From: Actinomycetes bacterium
GTDB taxonomy: Bacteria; Actinomycetota; Acidimicrobiia; Acidimicrobiales; Palsa-688
Assembly (NCBI GenBank): GCA_021809105.1
Contig: JAKBAM010000001.1
Coordinates: 124,001 to 188,000 of the forward strand
Reading direction: 5' to 3'
Length of the DNA stretch: 64,000 nucleotides
The notes under the pieces were generated by a model. The model was not told the DNA's origin. It worked only from the letters and a program-made list of their open reading frames with translations, and searched no databases. The position numbers were made by a program, and so were the translations under genes. Below are positions 44,780 through 51,512 of the stretch, piece after piece; position 1 is the first letter of the stretch, and every line of letters begins with the position of its first letter.

Positions 44780-46302
44780 GAGGTCACCGCCGCTGGCGCG
44801 AAGGGTTCGACCCGGAGAAGCAAAGCTCCGTGGACGGCTTCGTCGTCCACGGGCCCCGAAGGGCCGCGAAGGTCCGCCAGGGTCTGTGCTACCCGCCGCA
44901 CCCGGTGCAAGCCCCGGGCGGACAGTTTGCCTTGGCGCAGCCTGAGCTCGAGCAGGCGACGAGCCGACGCCGTGAGGGGTGCCACCGCATCGAGGCGGGA
45001 TCCCGGGATCTCGGCATTGCCGAGCACCCCCCGCTCGAAGGCCCGCTCCCGAGCCGACGTCACGCGCGCCGCCACCTCCGCGCTCGACTCGCCTGCGGGA
45101 CAGCTCCCCATCTGGGCCATCAGATCGGAAACATCCGGGCGTTCGATCCCTACCCGCAGATCGAACCTGTCGAGAAGTGGGCCCGACAGCCGGGTCCCGT
45201 ACCGGGCCCGGGCCACGTCGCTGCAGCGGCAGCCTCCCGGCGACCCGTCACCCCCGCACGGGCACGGGTTCGTGGCAGCCACGAGGAGGAACCGGGCCGG
45301 GAAGGCGACCGAGCCCCGTGCCCGGCACACCAGCACCCGGCCTTCTTCGAGAGGCTGGCGCAAGGTGTCGAGCACGTCGGCAGCAAACTCCCCCAACTCG
45401 TCGAGGAAGAGGACCCCACGGTGGGCACAGCTGATCTCCCCGGGACGCATCTGAGCAGTGCCGCCGCCCACGAGCGATACGCTCGACGCGGTGTGATGGG
45501 GAGCCCGAAACGGCGGGCGGCGCACCATCACCCCTTCTGGCAGACGCAGCCCGGCGGCCGAATGGATTCGGGTGACGTCGAGGGCGTCTTCCACGCTCAG
45601 GGCCGGGAGCAGATCGGGCAGACGCCGGGCCAGCATGGTCTTGCCCGCGCCGGGTGGCCCGACCAGGAGTAGGTGGTGGCCACCCGCCGCTGCCACCTCG
45701 ACCGCCAGGCGACCGAGCGGCTGGCCCCGAACGTCGGCAAGGTCGCCATCGACTCTCCGCGCGCTCGGGGGCGCCGGCGGTGGTACCGGCGACCAACCCT
45801 CCTCGCCACGGAGGGCGCTGACCACCTGCCGCAGCGTGGCAGCCGGGAGCACTTGGCGATTAGGGACCAATGCTGCCTCGCTAGCCGCATCGCAGCCAAC
45901 GACGACGGCTTCGACGTCCAGCGCCGCGACCAGGGCCAGAGTGCCGTCCACGCGGCGCACGCTGCCGTCCAGGCCGAGCTCTCCCACGAACCCGCAACCT
46001 CGAACCGCCTCTACCGGCAGCTGCCCGGCGGCGACGAGCGTGGCCACTGCGATCGCCAGGTCGAGACCCGAGCCGACTTTCCGCTGTCCGGTAGGCGCCA
46101 GGTTGACCGTGATCCGCTTCTGGGGCCAAGCCAACCCACTGGAGCTGAACGCCGCCCGCACACGGTCCTTGGCCTCGCGACAGGAGGCATCGGGGAGCCC
46201 GACGATGGAGAACTGAGGCAGGCCTGTGGTGACATGCACCTCCACCCGGACGGTCAGGCCGTCCACCCCGACGAGGGTGGAAGACGGGACAACAGCGAAC
46301 AT
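44776..46302 (-). CDS. comM: ComM/YifB-type Mg-chelatase-like AAA+ ATPase
   Basis: 508 aa. N-terminal Lon-protease-like fold (VEVHVTTGLPQFSIVGLPDASCREAKDR), AAA+ domain with Walker A VGPPGAGKTMLARRL and Walker B GVLFLDELGEF, a Cys-rich loop NPCPCGGDGS...CRC, and a C-terminal Mg-chelatase lid. Homologues are helicases that promote branch migration during integration of transforming DNA. First gene of comM-dprA, with a RecA-NDp-like promoter about 70 bases upstream. ATG at 46302. Confidence 0.93.
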   Translation of the reverse strand: MFAVVPSSTLVGVDGLTVRVEVHVTTGLPQFSIVGLPDASCREAKDRVRAAFSSSGLAWPQKRITVNLAPTGQRKVGSGLDLAIAVATLVAAGQLPVEAVRGCGFVGELGLDGSVRRVDGTLALVAALDVEAVVVGCDAASEAALVPNRQVLPAATLRQVVSALRGEEGWSPVPPPAPPSARRVDGDLADVRGQPLGRLAVEVAAAGGHHLLLVGPPGAGKTMLARRLPDLLPALSVEDALDVTRIHSAAGLRLPEGVMVRRPPFRAPHHTASSVSLVGGGTAQMRPGEISCAHRGVLFLDELGEFAADVLDTLRQPLEEGRVLVCRARGSVAFPARFLLVAATNPCPCGGDGSPGGCRCSDVARARYGTRLSGPLLDRFDLRVGIERPDVSDLMAQMGSCPAGESSAEVAARVTSARERAFERGVLGNAEIPGSRLDAVAPLTASARRLLELRLRQGKLSARGLHRVRRVAQTLADLRGPSGPVDDEAVHGALLLRVEPFAPAAVTS

Positions 46303-46360
46303 GGTGATCCTCCCGGCGGCAGCGTTTGCGTGGAAGGAGCCGTTGCGCCGGCCGCCGAGC

Positions 46361-46375
46361 GGGTGACCGTCACCC
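46361..46375. promoter_or_regulatory. Dyad GGGTGAC-C-GTCACCC at the comM promoter
   Basis: Perfect 7-bp arms around one base, overlapping the -10 hexamer and predicted transcript start of the comM promoter. A plausible operator; its binding protein is unknown. The recA promoter lacks this dyad. Confidence 0.45.
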
Positions 46376-46394
46376 TACGGCTGCGGTGTGACAT
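46372..46394 (-). promoter_or_regulatory. comM-dprA promoter, RecA-NDp (PafBC-type)
   Basis: Minus strand ATGTCACAC, CGCAGCCG, TAGGGT. It differs from the recA proximal promoter (TTGTCACAC, CGCATCCG, TAGGGT) at only two of 23 positions, and the similarity falls off outside the motif. Located about 70 bases before the comM ATG. Confidence 0.65.
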
Positions 46395-46443
46395 TTAGCT
46401 CTTGGCTGCCAAACAGCGCCATCGGTACTGACGCAGTGCGGCG

Positions 46444-47220
46444 CTAGCGGCCCCGATACTCCGGCGGTCGCTTGTCCCGGTAAGCAGAGAGCGCCTCACG
46501 AGCATCGCGGGTGGAGAAGTTGTGGGCCTGGGCCATGGCCTCCGCCTCAACCGCGCGGTCGACTGAGCTCGTGTAGCTGTCGTTGAGCAACAGCTTCGAC
46601 AGCGACAGCGCCAGAGGCGGCCCTGCCGCCAGACGTCCAGCCCAGTCGGCCACAGCCGCATCCAGCTCATGGTCCGGTACCACGCGGTTGATCAGGCCCA
46701 TCGCCATTGCCTCCGCGGCGCCGATCATGTCGGCCAGGAGGATCAGCTCCTTCGCCTTGTGCAGTCCGACCAACCTCGGGAGCAACCACGAACCGGCAAA
46801 ATCCGGACTGAGGCCGCGCCTCGAGAAGATCTGACTGAACCGGGCGCCCTCGGACGCAACGACCAGGTCGCAGGCCAGCGCCATGTTGGCGCCGGCGCCG
46901 GCCGCAACACCGTTGACGCGGGCGATCGTCGGCTTCGGGAGCCGTATCAGGGCCAGCGCCGCATCGCCGACCCGGCGCATGGAGGACAACGCCGGCGCCG
47001 GAGCGTCCTTGTCCGTTAGCGACGACAGGTCGGCCCCGGAGCAGAACGCCTCGCCCGCCCCGGTCAACACCAGCACCCGGTCGGTCTCGGAGGCGGCCAC
47101 CTCCTGGAAGATGTCGGTCAAGGCGGGCCACATCTCGGTCGTGACCGCGTTGTACTTGTCGGGCCGGTTGATGGTCACGGTGACCACTCCGTCAGCCCGC
47201 TCGACGAGGAGGGAATCCAT
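46444..47220 (-). CDS. Enoyl-CoA hydratase/isomerase (crotonase) family protein
   Basis: 258 aa crotonase fold. Oxyanion-hole segments are CSGADLSSL and GVAAGAGANMALACDL. At the position of the second catalytic Glu of classical hydratases the sequence reads GLSPDFAGSWLLPRLVG with Asp, as in PaaG-like epoxyacyl/enoyl-CoA isomerases, so isomerase activity is more likely than simple hydration (inference). The ATG at 47220 is only 10 bases after a perfect inverted repeat. Substrate unknown; neighbours give no pathway clue. Confidence 0.88.
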   Translation of the reverse strand: MDSLLVERADGVVTVTINRPDKYNAVTTEMWPALTDIFQEVAASETDRVLVLTGAGEAFCSGADLSSLTDKDAPAPALSSMRRVGDAALALIRLPKPTIARVNGVAAGAGANMALACDLVVASEGARFSQIFSRRGLSPDFAGSWLLPRLVGLHKAKELILLADMIGAAEAMAMGLINRVVPDHELDAAVADWAGRLAAGPPLALSLSKLLLNDSYTSSVDRAVEAEAMAQAHNFSTRDAREALSAYRDKRPPEYRGR

Positions 47221-47229
47221 GGCCGCGCA

Positions 47230-47266
47230 CGGTAGCGTCCCTCCGAGGCTCGGAGGGACGCTACCG
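47230..47266. terminator. Perfect 18-bp inverted repeat between Cys/Met enzyme and crotonase
   Basis: CGGTAGCGTCCCTCCGAG, one base (G), then its exact reverse complement. It starts 9 bases past the upstream gene's stop and ends 10 bases before the crotonase ATG. No T-run. Could be a U-less terminator, a regulator binding site, or a stem that hides the crotonase ribosome-binding region. Confidence 0.6.
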
Positions 47267-47274
47267 CGGTGGGA

Positions 47275-48393
47275 TCATGAGAGGGCTGCCTCGAGGTCGT
47301 CCCACAAGTCGTCTACGTCCTCGATCCCGACCGACAACCGGATCAGTCCCGCCGGCAGGCCCTCCTCCCCCGCCCAGCGCCCCCGCCGCTCCACCAGGGT
47401 CTCGACCCCCCCGAGGCTGGTCCCGGCGGTGGCCAGGCGGCAACGGGCCACGACCGCTTCGGCAGCATCGGCTCCGCCGGGGACCTCGAAGGCGATCATG
47501 GCCCCGAAGCCCGCCATCTGTCGGGTGGCCAGGTCATGGCCTGGGTGGTCCGGCAAGCCTGGGTAGCGCACGGCAGTCACCTGCGGGTGACCTCGGAGGC
47601 GTGTCGAGAGTTCCGCAGCGTTCGACTGCGACCGCTGCAGCCGTACGTCCAGCGTCCGTATGCCACGCAGGACGAGCCACGCTTCCCATGGCCCGGGAAT
47701 GCCACCGTGGAGCGAACGGCGGGTGCTCAGTGCAGCATGGACGTCCTCTCGGCGGGTGACAGCAACGCCCAGGACGACGTCGGAGTGTCCAGCCAGCCAC
47801 TTCGTGGCACTATGCACGACGGCGTCGGCCCCCAGGTCGAGCGGACGCTGGAGCAAGGGCGTGGCGAAGGTGTTGTCCACGACGACGTCCATGCCCAAGA
47901 GGTGGGCACCGGCGGCTAGGGATTCCAGGTCGGCGATGGCCAGTAGCGGGTTGGTCGGTGACTCGAGCCACAAGATTCCACTGGAGCCGAGATCACCCGG
48001 TGCACCTGACGGTCGTCCAGGTGTGTCCACGACCTGGGCACACGCCTCCAGGGTGGCCCCGGTGTTGGCGATATCGACCGTGCGGTACCGCAGCCTGCCC
48101 CGGGCAGCCACGTCGGCCAGGTACCGGCGGGTCCCGCTGTAGGCGTCGGACGCCACGACTACCCGGCCGGGCACGGGCAGGCACTCCAACACTGCGGCGA
48201 TCGCAGCCAGACCGGAGGAGAACGACAGGGCCATCCCCCCCTCCAGTCCGCCCACCGCCTCCTCGAGAGCTGTCCAGGTTGGGTTGCCGTCCCGCCCGTA
48301 CATAAGGCCCCCTCCCTGGTGAAAGGTGGAGGAGAGCACGACGTCGGGGTTGAGCGCGCCACCTGGGGCACGTGGCGGCCGACCGAGGTGCAC
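47275..48393 (-). CDS. Cys/Met metabolism PLP-dependent enzyme (cystathionine gamma-synthase/lyase type)
   Basis: 372 aa from GTG 48393. Fold type I PLP enzyme: the Schiff-base Lys lies in VVHSATKWLAGHSD, the cofactor-binding SSGLAAIAAVLE and DNTFATPLLQRPLDLGADAV are present, and the C-terminus has TSLGGVETLVERRGRW. Reaction (synthase, gamma-lyase or beta-lyase) cannot be told from sequence. The N-terminus normally contains a short run before VHLGRPPRAPGG, and the frame continues upstream (SPPSLAVHLGRPP) to a CTG at 48438 overlapping the yraN stop as CTGA; that may be the true start (387 aa). Confidence 0.88.
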   Translation of the reverse strand: MHLGRPPRAPGGALNPDVVLSSTFHQGGGLMYGRDGNPTWTALEEAVGGLEGGMALSFSSGLAAIAAVLECLPVPGRVVVASDAYSGTRRYLADVAARGRLRYRTVDIANTGATLEACAQVVDTPGRPSGAPGDLGSSGILWLESPTNPLLAIADLESLAAGAHLLGMDVVVDNTFATPLLQRPLDLGADAVVHSATKWLAGHSDVVLGVAVTRREDVHAALSTRRSLHGGIPGPWEAWLVLRGIRTLDVRLQRSQSNAAELSTRLRGHPQVTAVRYPGLPDHPGHDLATRQMAGFGAMIAFEVPGGADAAEAVVARCRLATAGTSLGGVETLVERRGRWAGEEGLPAGLIRLSVGIEDVDDLWDDLEAALS

Positions 48394-48434
48394 CGCTAGA
48401 GACGGCGGGGAGAGGGCGCGGCGGCCATCAGCGG

Positions 48435-48779
48435 TCAGAAGGCCCCCTCGATCAGTTCGACGTGCTCATCCATCACCGAAGCGACGTCGAAGCGGATCTC
48501 ACTCGGTCGCGGCCCATCCCACTCCGCGAGCCAGCGCGCCGCCAGGCGGCGTATCCGGGCACGCTTGCTATGGGTCACCGCCTCGGCAGGCACACCGAAC
48601 GCATCCGTGGTTCGGGTTTTGACCTCGCAGAACACGACGGATCGTCCGAGCCGGGCGACGAGGTCCAATTCGCCCTCGCGGCATCGCCAATTGCGAACCA
48701 CGACTTCGTATCCGTGATCTCGGTACCAAGCCGCAGCCAGCTCCTCTCCAGCAACGCCGAGCGCCCGCCGTCGATCCAC
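48435..48779 (-). CDS. yraN: UPF0102 family protein YraN
   Basis: 114 aa from GTG 48779, with AGGA just upstream; this is the family's usual length. Endonuclease-like fold: LGVAGEELAAAWYRDHGYEVVVRNWR, GELDLVARLGRSVVFCEVKTR carry the E-D-ExK-like residues of the PD-(D/E)xK superfamily. Function uncertain; usually encoded beside comM-dprA. Here two metabolic genes have been inserted between yraN and comM. Confidence 0.88.
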   Translation of the reverse strand: MDRRRALGVAGEELAAAWYRDHGYEVVVRNWRCREGELDLVARLGRSVVFCEVKTRTTDAFGVPAEAVTHSKRARIRRLAARWLAEWDGPRPSEIRFDVASVMDEHVELIEGAF

Positions 48780-48817
48780 CCGGTCCTGCGCGGGACGCGG
48801 CGCGGTCCCGGGGATGG

Positions 48818-49111
48818 CTAGAGCTCCTTCTCGGGGAGCTCCTCGACGTTGACGTCTTTGAAAGTAACCACCCGCACCGACGACACGAATCGGGCCGGAC
48901 GGTACATATCCCACACCCAGGCGTCCCCGAGCTCGATTTCGAGAAAGGTCCGGCTGCCGTCGCCCTTGGCCTCCAGCTTCACGTCGTTGGCCAGGTAGAA
49001 GCGGCGCTCGGTCTCGACGACGTACTTGAACATCGGCAGGACAGCCCGGTACTCCTGGTACAGCTGAAGCTCGATCTCGGTTTCGTAGCGCTCGAGGTCC
49101 TCGGCGCTCAT
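48818..49111 (-). CDS. DUF2469 family protein (actinobacterial)
   Basis: 97 aa: MSAEDLERYETEIELQLYQEYR...ERRFYLANDVKLE...AWVWDMYRPARFVSSVRVVTFKDVNVEELP. A highly conserved family found essentially in Actinomycetota (Rv2901c-like), of unknown function, rich in acidic and aromatic residues. Normally sits after rnhB and before yraN; here rnhB and lepB are missing from the interval to rplS. ATG at 49111. Confidence 0.92.
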   Translation of the reverse strand: MSAEDLERYETEIELQLYQEYRAVLPMFKYVVETERRFYLANDVKLEAKGDGSRTFLEIELGDAWVWDMYRPARFVSSVRVVTFKDVNVEELPEKEL

Positions 49112-49204
49112 TGCGACTGATCCTTCCTCATCACCACAGGACCCGAGGTGCTCATGCTACCCATGGTAGGGCGTGCAGACGCAGACGTAGCGCAGCGGCC
49201 GCCG

Positions 49205-49555
49205 TCAGCGAACGACCCGCTTCTCCTTGATCTTCGCCGCCTTGCCGGTGCGATCTCGCAGGTAGTACAGCTTCGCTCGCCGCACGTCGCCGACCGTCAG
49301 CGGCTCGATCTTGGCGATAACCGGCGAGTGGAGAGGGAAGGTCCGCTCCACTCCCACACCGAAGCTCAGCTTGCGGACAGTGAAGGTCTCGCGAAGGCCG
49401 CTGCCCTGTCGCCGGATTACCGCTCCCTGGAAGACCTGCACCCGCTCACGGCTACCCTCGACCACCCGCACGTGCACCTTGAGGGTGTCGCCGGGAGCGA
49501 AGTCGGGCACGTCGTCGCGCAGGCTGTCACGATCGACCAGGTCGGTGGGATTCAT
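49205..49555 (-). CDS. rplS: 50S ribosomal protein L19
   Basis: 116 aa. [47 protein letters not shown] and [20 protein letters not shown] are typical L19. I take ATG 49555 (a GTG directly before it is possible); GGAG lies upstream. The leader between trmD and rplS contains three alternating complementary arms, see 49576-49599. Confidence 0.96.
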   Translation of the reverse strand: MNPTDLVDRDSLRDDVPDFAPGDTLKVHVRVVEGSRERVQVFQGAVIRRQGSGLRETFTVRKLSFGVGVERTFPLHSPVIAKIEPLTVGDVRRAKLYYLRDRTGKAAKIKEKRVVR

Positions 49556-49575
49556 CACGGGGCTCCGTAGCTGCT

Positions 49576-49599
49576 GGGGGACGAGGTCCCCCGGGGGAC
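49576..49599 (-). promoter_or_regulatory. Three-arm switch-like leader of rplS
   Basis: On the minus strand the order is GTCCCCC, GGGGGAC, CTC, GTCCCCC. The central arm can pair with the right arm (7 bp, 3-base loop) or with the left arm (a shorter stem), but not both. It is in the 76-base trmD-rplS spacer, about 20 bases before the L19 ribosome-binding site. This is the form of an attenuator or translational switch; the trigger is unknown. Confidence 0.5.
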
Positions 49600-49631
49600 A
49601 TCTCAGGATAGAGGATCAGGCGGAGCATGAG

Positions 49632-50384
49632 CTACCGGGACCCGGTGTGCTCCCCCTCCAAGCCGAACTCGGCCAGAAGTGCGGCGTCCGCCGGGGCGGC
49701 ACCGCCGCGTGCCGCCCAGAGGTCCGGCCGGCGATCGCGGGTGCGGGCCAGCGCTTGCGCCCGGCGCCAGCGAGCGACCCGGCCGTGGTCGCCCGATCGC
49801 AGCACCTCCGGCACTTCCCAGCCCCGGAACGACGCCGGCCGGGTGTAGTGGGGGTACTCGAGGAGCCCGTCGGAAAAGCTTTCCTCCTCGGCGGAACCCC
49901 GGTTGCCCATGACGCCTGGCACGAGTCGGCCGACTGCCTCCACCACGACCAGCGCGGCAGACTCGCCACCCGAGAGCACGAAGTCGCCCAGGGACATTTC
50001 CTCGTCCACCAAGTGGTCGACAATGCGCTGATCGACCCCTTCGTAGCGCCCGCAGAGCAAAGAGAACCCGGGCCCGGCCGCCAGCTCCGCCGCCCAGCCC
50101 TGATCGAAGCGGCGGCCACCTGGGCCGAGCAGCAACAGCGGGCGCGGAACATCAGAAGCCTCCACCGCGGCGAATACCGGGCGAGGGGCGAGCACCATGC
50201 CGGGACCCCCTCCGAAGGGGCTGTCATCGACCGACCGATGCGGGTCACTGGCCGCCGACCGGAGGTCGATGGCCCCGAGGTCGAGCAGTCCGGAGCGCTG
50301 CGCCCGCCCGATCAGGCTGGCGTCGAACCACGGTGCGACCAGGCTGGGGAAGATGGTCAGAATGCGGATTCGCATACTCGTCAC
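49632..50384 (-). CDS. trmD: tRNA (guanine-N1)-methyltransferase TrmD
   Basis: 250 aa SPOUT methyltransferase making m1G37. SAM-binding trefoil knot segments LLLLGPGGRRFDQGWAAEL, LLCGRYEGVDQRIVDHL and SLGDFVLSGGESAALVV are present, as is DDSPFGGGPGM. GTG at 50384 overlaps the rimM stop (GTGA). Order khpA-rimM-trmD-rplS is typical. Confidence 0.95.
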   Translation of the reverse strand: MTSMRIRILTIFPSLVAPWFDASLIGRAQRSGLLDLGAIDLRSAASDPHRSVDDSPFGGGPGMVLAPRPVFAAVEASDVPRPLLLLGPGGRRFDQGWAAELAAGPGFSLLCGRYEGVDQRIVDHLVDEEMSLGDFVLSGGESAALVVVEAVGRLVPGVMGNRGSAEEESFSDGLLEYPHYTRPASFRGWEVPEVLRSGDHGRVARWRRAQALARTRDRRPDLWAARGGAAPADAALLAEFGLEGEHTGSR

Positions 50385-50905
50385 GCGTCGTCGAAGAGGC
50401 CGGCGGGCACGTCAATGGTGACCTCGCCTGGTCCGTGGTCAACGACGAAGCACAGCGGCACGAGTGCCCCGGAGTCGAGGACCAGGAGGTCGCTCGCAGG
50501 GTTGGCCTGCACGCTACTCACGGCTCCGCGATCTACGCCCTCGACGTCATGCACCCGAGAGCCGATCAGTTCGTGGACCCAGAGCACGCCGGGATCCTGC
50601 AATGGTTGAGCTCTCAGCACCAAGCCACGAATGGCCTCCGCCCCTTCCCGGCCCTCGATGGAGCGAAAAGTCACCACCCACCGACCAGGGCCGCCGCCGC
50701 CCGGGGCTGGGGCGGACGCTAGGACCTCCAGCGTGCCCCGTTCGGTCTGGAGCACCGAGCCCGGCGCGACCCGCTCCGAGCGATTGGTCGTAAGCGTCAC
50801 GACGACCTGGCCGCGCAAGCCGTGGGGACGGACCACGGTGCCGACGTCGAGCAGATCCGAGGGACTGGCGGGTACCCCAGCAGCCCCACCCTCCGAGGGA
50901 ATCAG
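50381..50905 (-). CDS. rimM: 16S rRNA processing protein RimM
   Basis: 174 aa as drawn. The N-terminal RimM barrel (LLDVGTVVRPHGLRGQVVVTL) and C-terminal PRC-barrel half (LWVHELIGSRVHDVEG, VDHGPGEVTIDVPAGLF) are both present. Needed for 30S maturation near S19. No ATG, GTG or TTG lies between the khpA stop and the first strand; the only ordinary codon (GTG inside GTVVRPHG) would delete that strand. CTG at 50905 overlaps the khpA TGA as CTGA and gives normal length, so I use it. Confidence 0.88.
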   Translation of the reverse strand: MIPSEGGAAGVPASPSDLLDVGTVVRPHGLRGQVVVTLTTNRSERVAPGSVLQTERGTLEVLASAPAPGGGGPGRWVVTFRSIEGREGAEAIRGLVLRAQPLQDPGVLWVHELIGSRVHDVEGVDRGAVSSVQANPASDLLVLDSGALVPLCFVVDHGPGEVTIDVPAGLFDDA

Positions 50906-51174
50906 TCGACGATGTCGACGCTGACGTCGACGCCTTCGCGAGCGCCGGCGGCCCGCACGACGCTGCGGATCGACTGGGCGATCCGGCCGCGACGGCCGAT
51001 AACCTTGCCCATGTCCTCGGGGGCGACCGAGAGGGAGAGCTTCACACCGTTGCGTGACGGGCTGGTCTCTATTCTGACCTGCTCGGGGCCATCGACGAGG
51101 CGGGTGGCGAGGTAACTGAGGACAGCTACCGCCCGGGGAGCCTCCACCAGGGTGGAGTCGACCGTCTCGGTCAT
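50902..51174 (-). CDS. khpA: KH-domain RNA-binding protein KhpA
   Basis: 90 aa single KH domain. The GxxG loop is [13 protein letters not shown] in [13 protein letters not shown]; the rest is a short beta-alpha-alpha-beta fold. KhpA pairs with KhpB/Jag as a global RNA chaperone and influences cell division. ATG at 51174 overlaps the rpsP stop (ATGA). Position between rpsP and rimM is the standard one. Confidence 0.92.
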   Translation of the reverse strand: MTETVDSTLVEAPRAVAVLSYLATRLVDGPEQVRIETSPSRNGVKLSLSVAPEDMGKVIGRRGRIAQSIRSVVRAAGAREGVDVSVDIVD

Positions 51175-51473
51175 GGTTCGCCGGCCGCTGAGGTCGTCGT
51201 GTCCACCGGCTTGATCCCAGTCTTCCACTGTTCCATGGCGCCACACCCGGTTAGCAGCCGGGTCACCGTGTCGGTGGGCTGGGCGCCTTCGGACAGCCAA
51301 TGGACGGCGCGGTCGTTGTCGATCACCACGCGCGACGGCTCGATGCGGGGCTCGTAGGTCCCGAGGATCTCGATGAACCGGCCGTCGCGAGGCGAGCGGC
51401 TGTCTGCGGCAACGACCCGGTAGACGGGTTGCTTCTTCTTTCCGATCCGCATGAGGCGGAGTTTCACGGCCAT
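51171..51473 (-). CDS. rpsP: 30S ribosomal protein S16
   Basis: 100 aa. [26 protein letters not shown] is the canonical S16 start, followed by [11 protein letters not shown] and an 18-residue polar tail. Coupled to khpA by ATGA. Lies 39 bases after ffh. Confidence 0.96.
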   Translation of the reverse strand: MAVKLRLMRIGKKKQPVYRVVAADSRSPRDGRFIEILGTYEPRIEPSRVVIDNDRAVHWLSEGAQPTDTVTRLLTGCGAMEQWKTGIKPVDTTTSAAGEP

Positions 51474-51512
51474 GTGTGTCGTCTCTTCCTGGTATATCGT
51501 CGGCCTAGCAGC

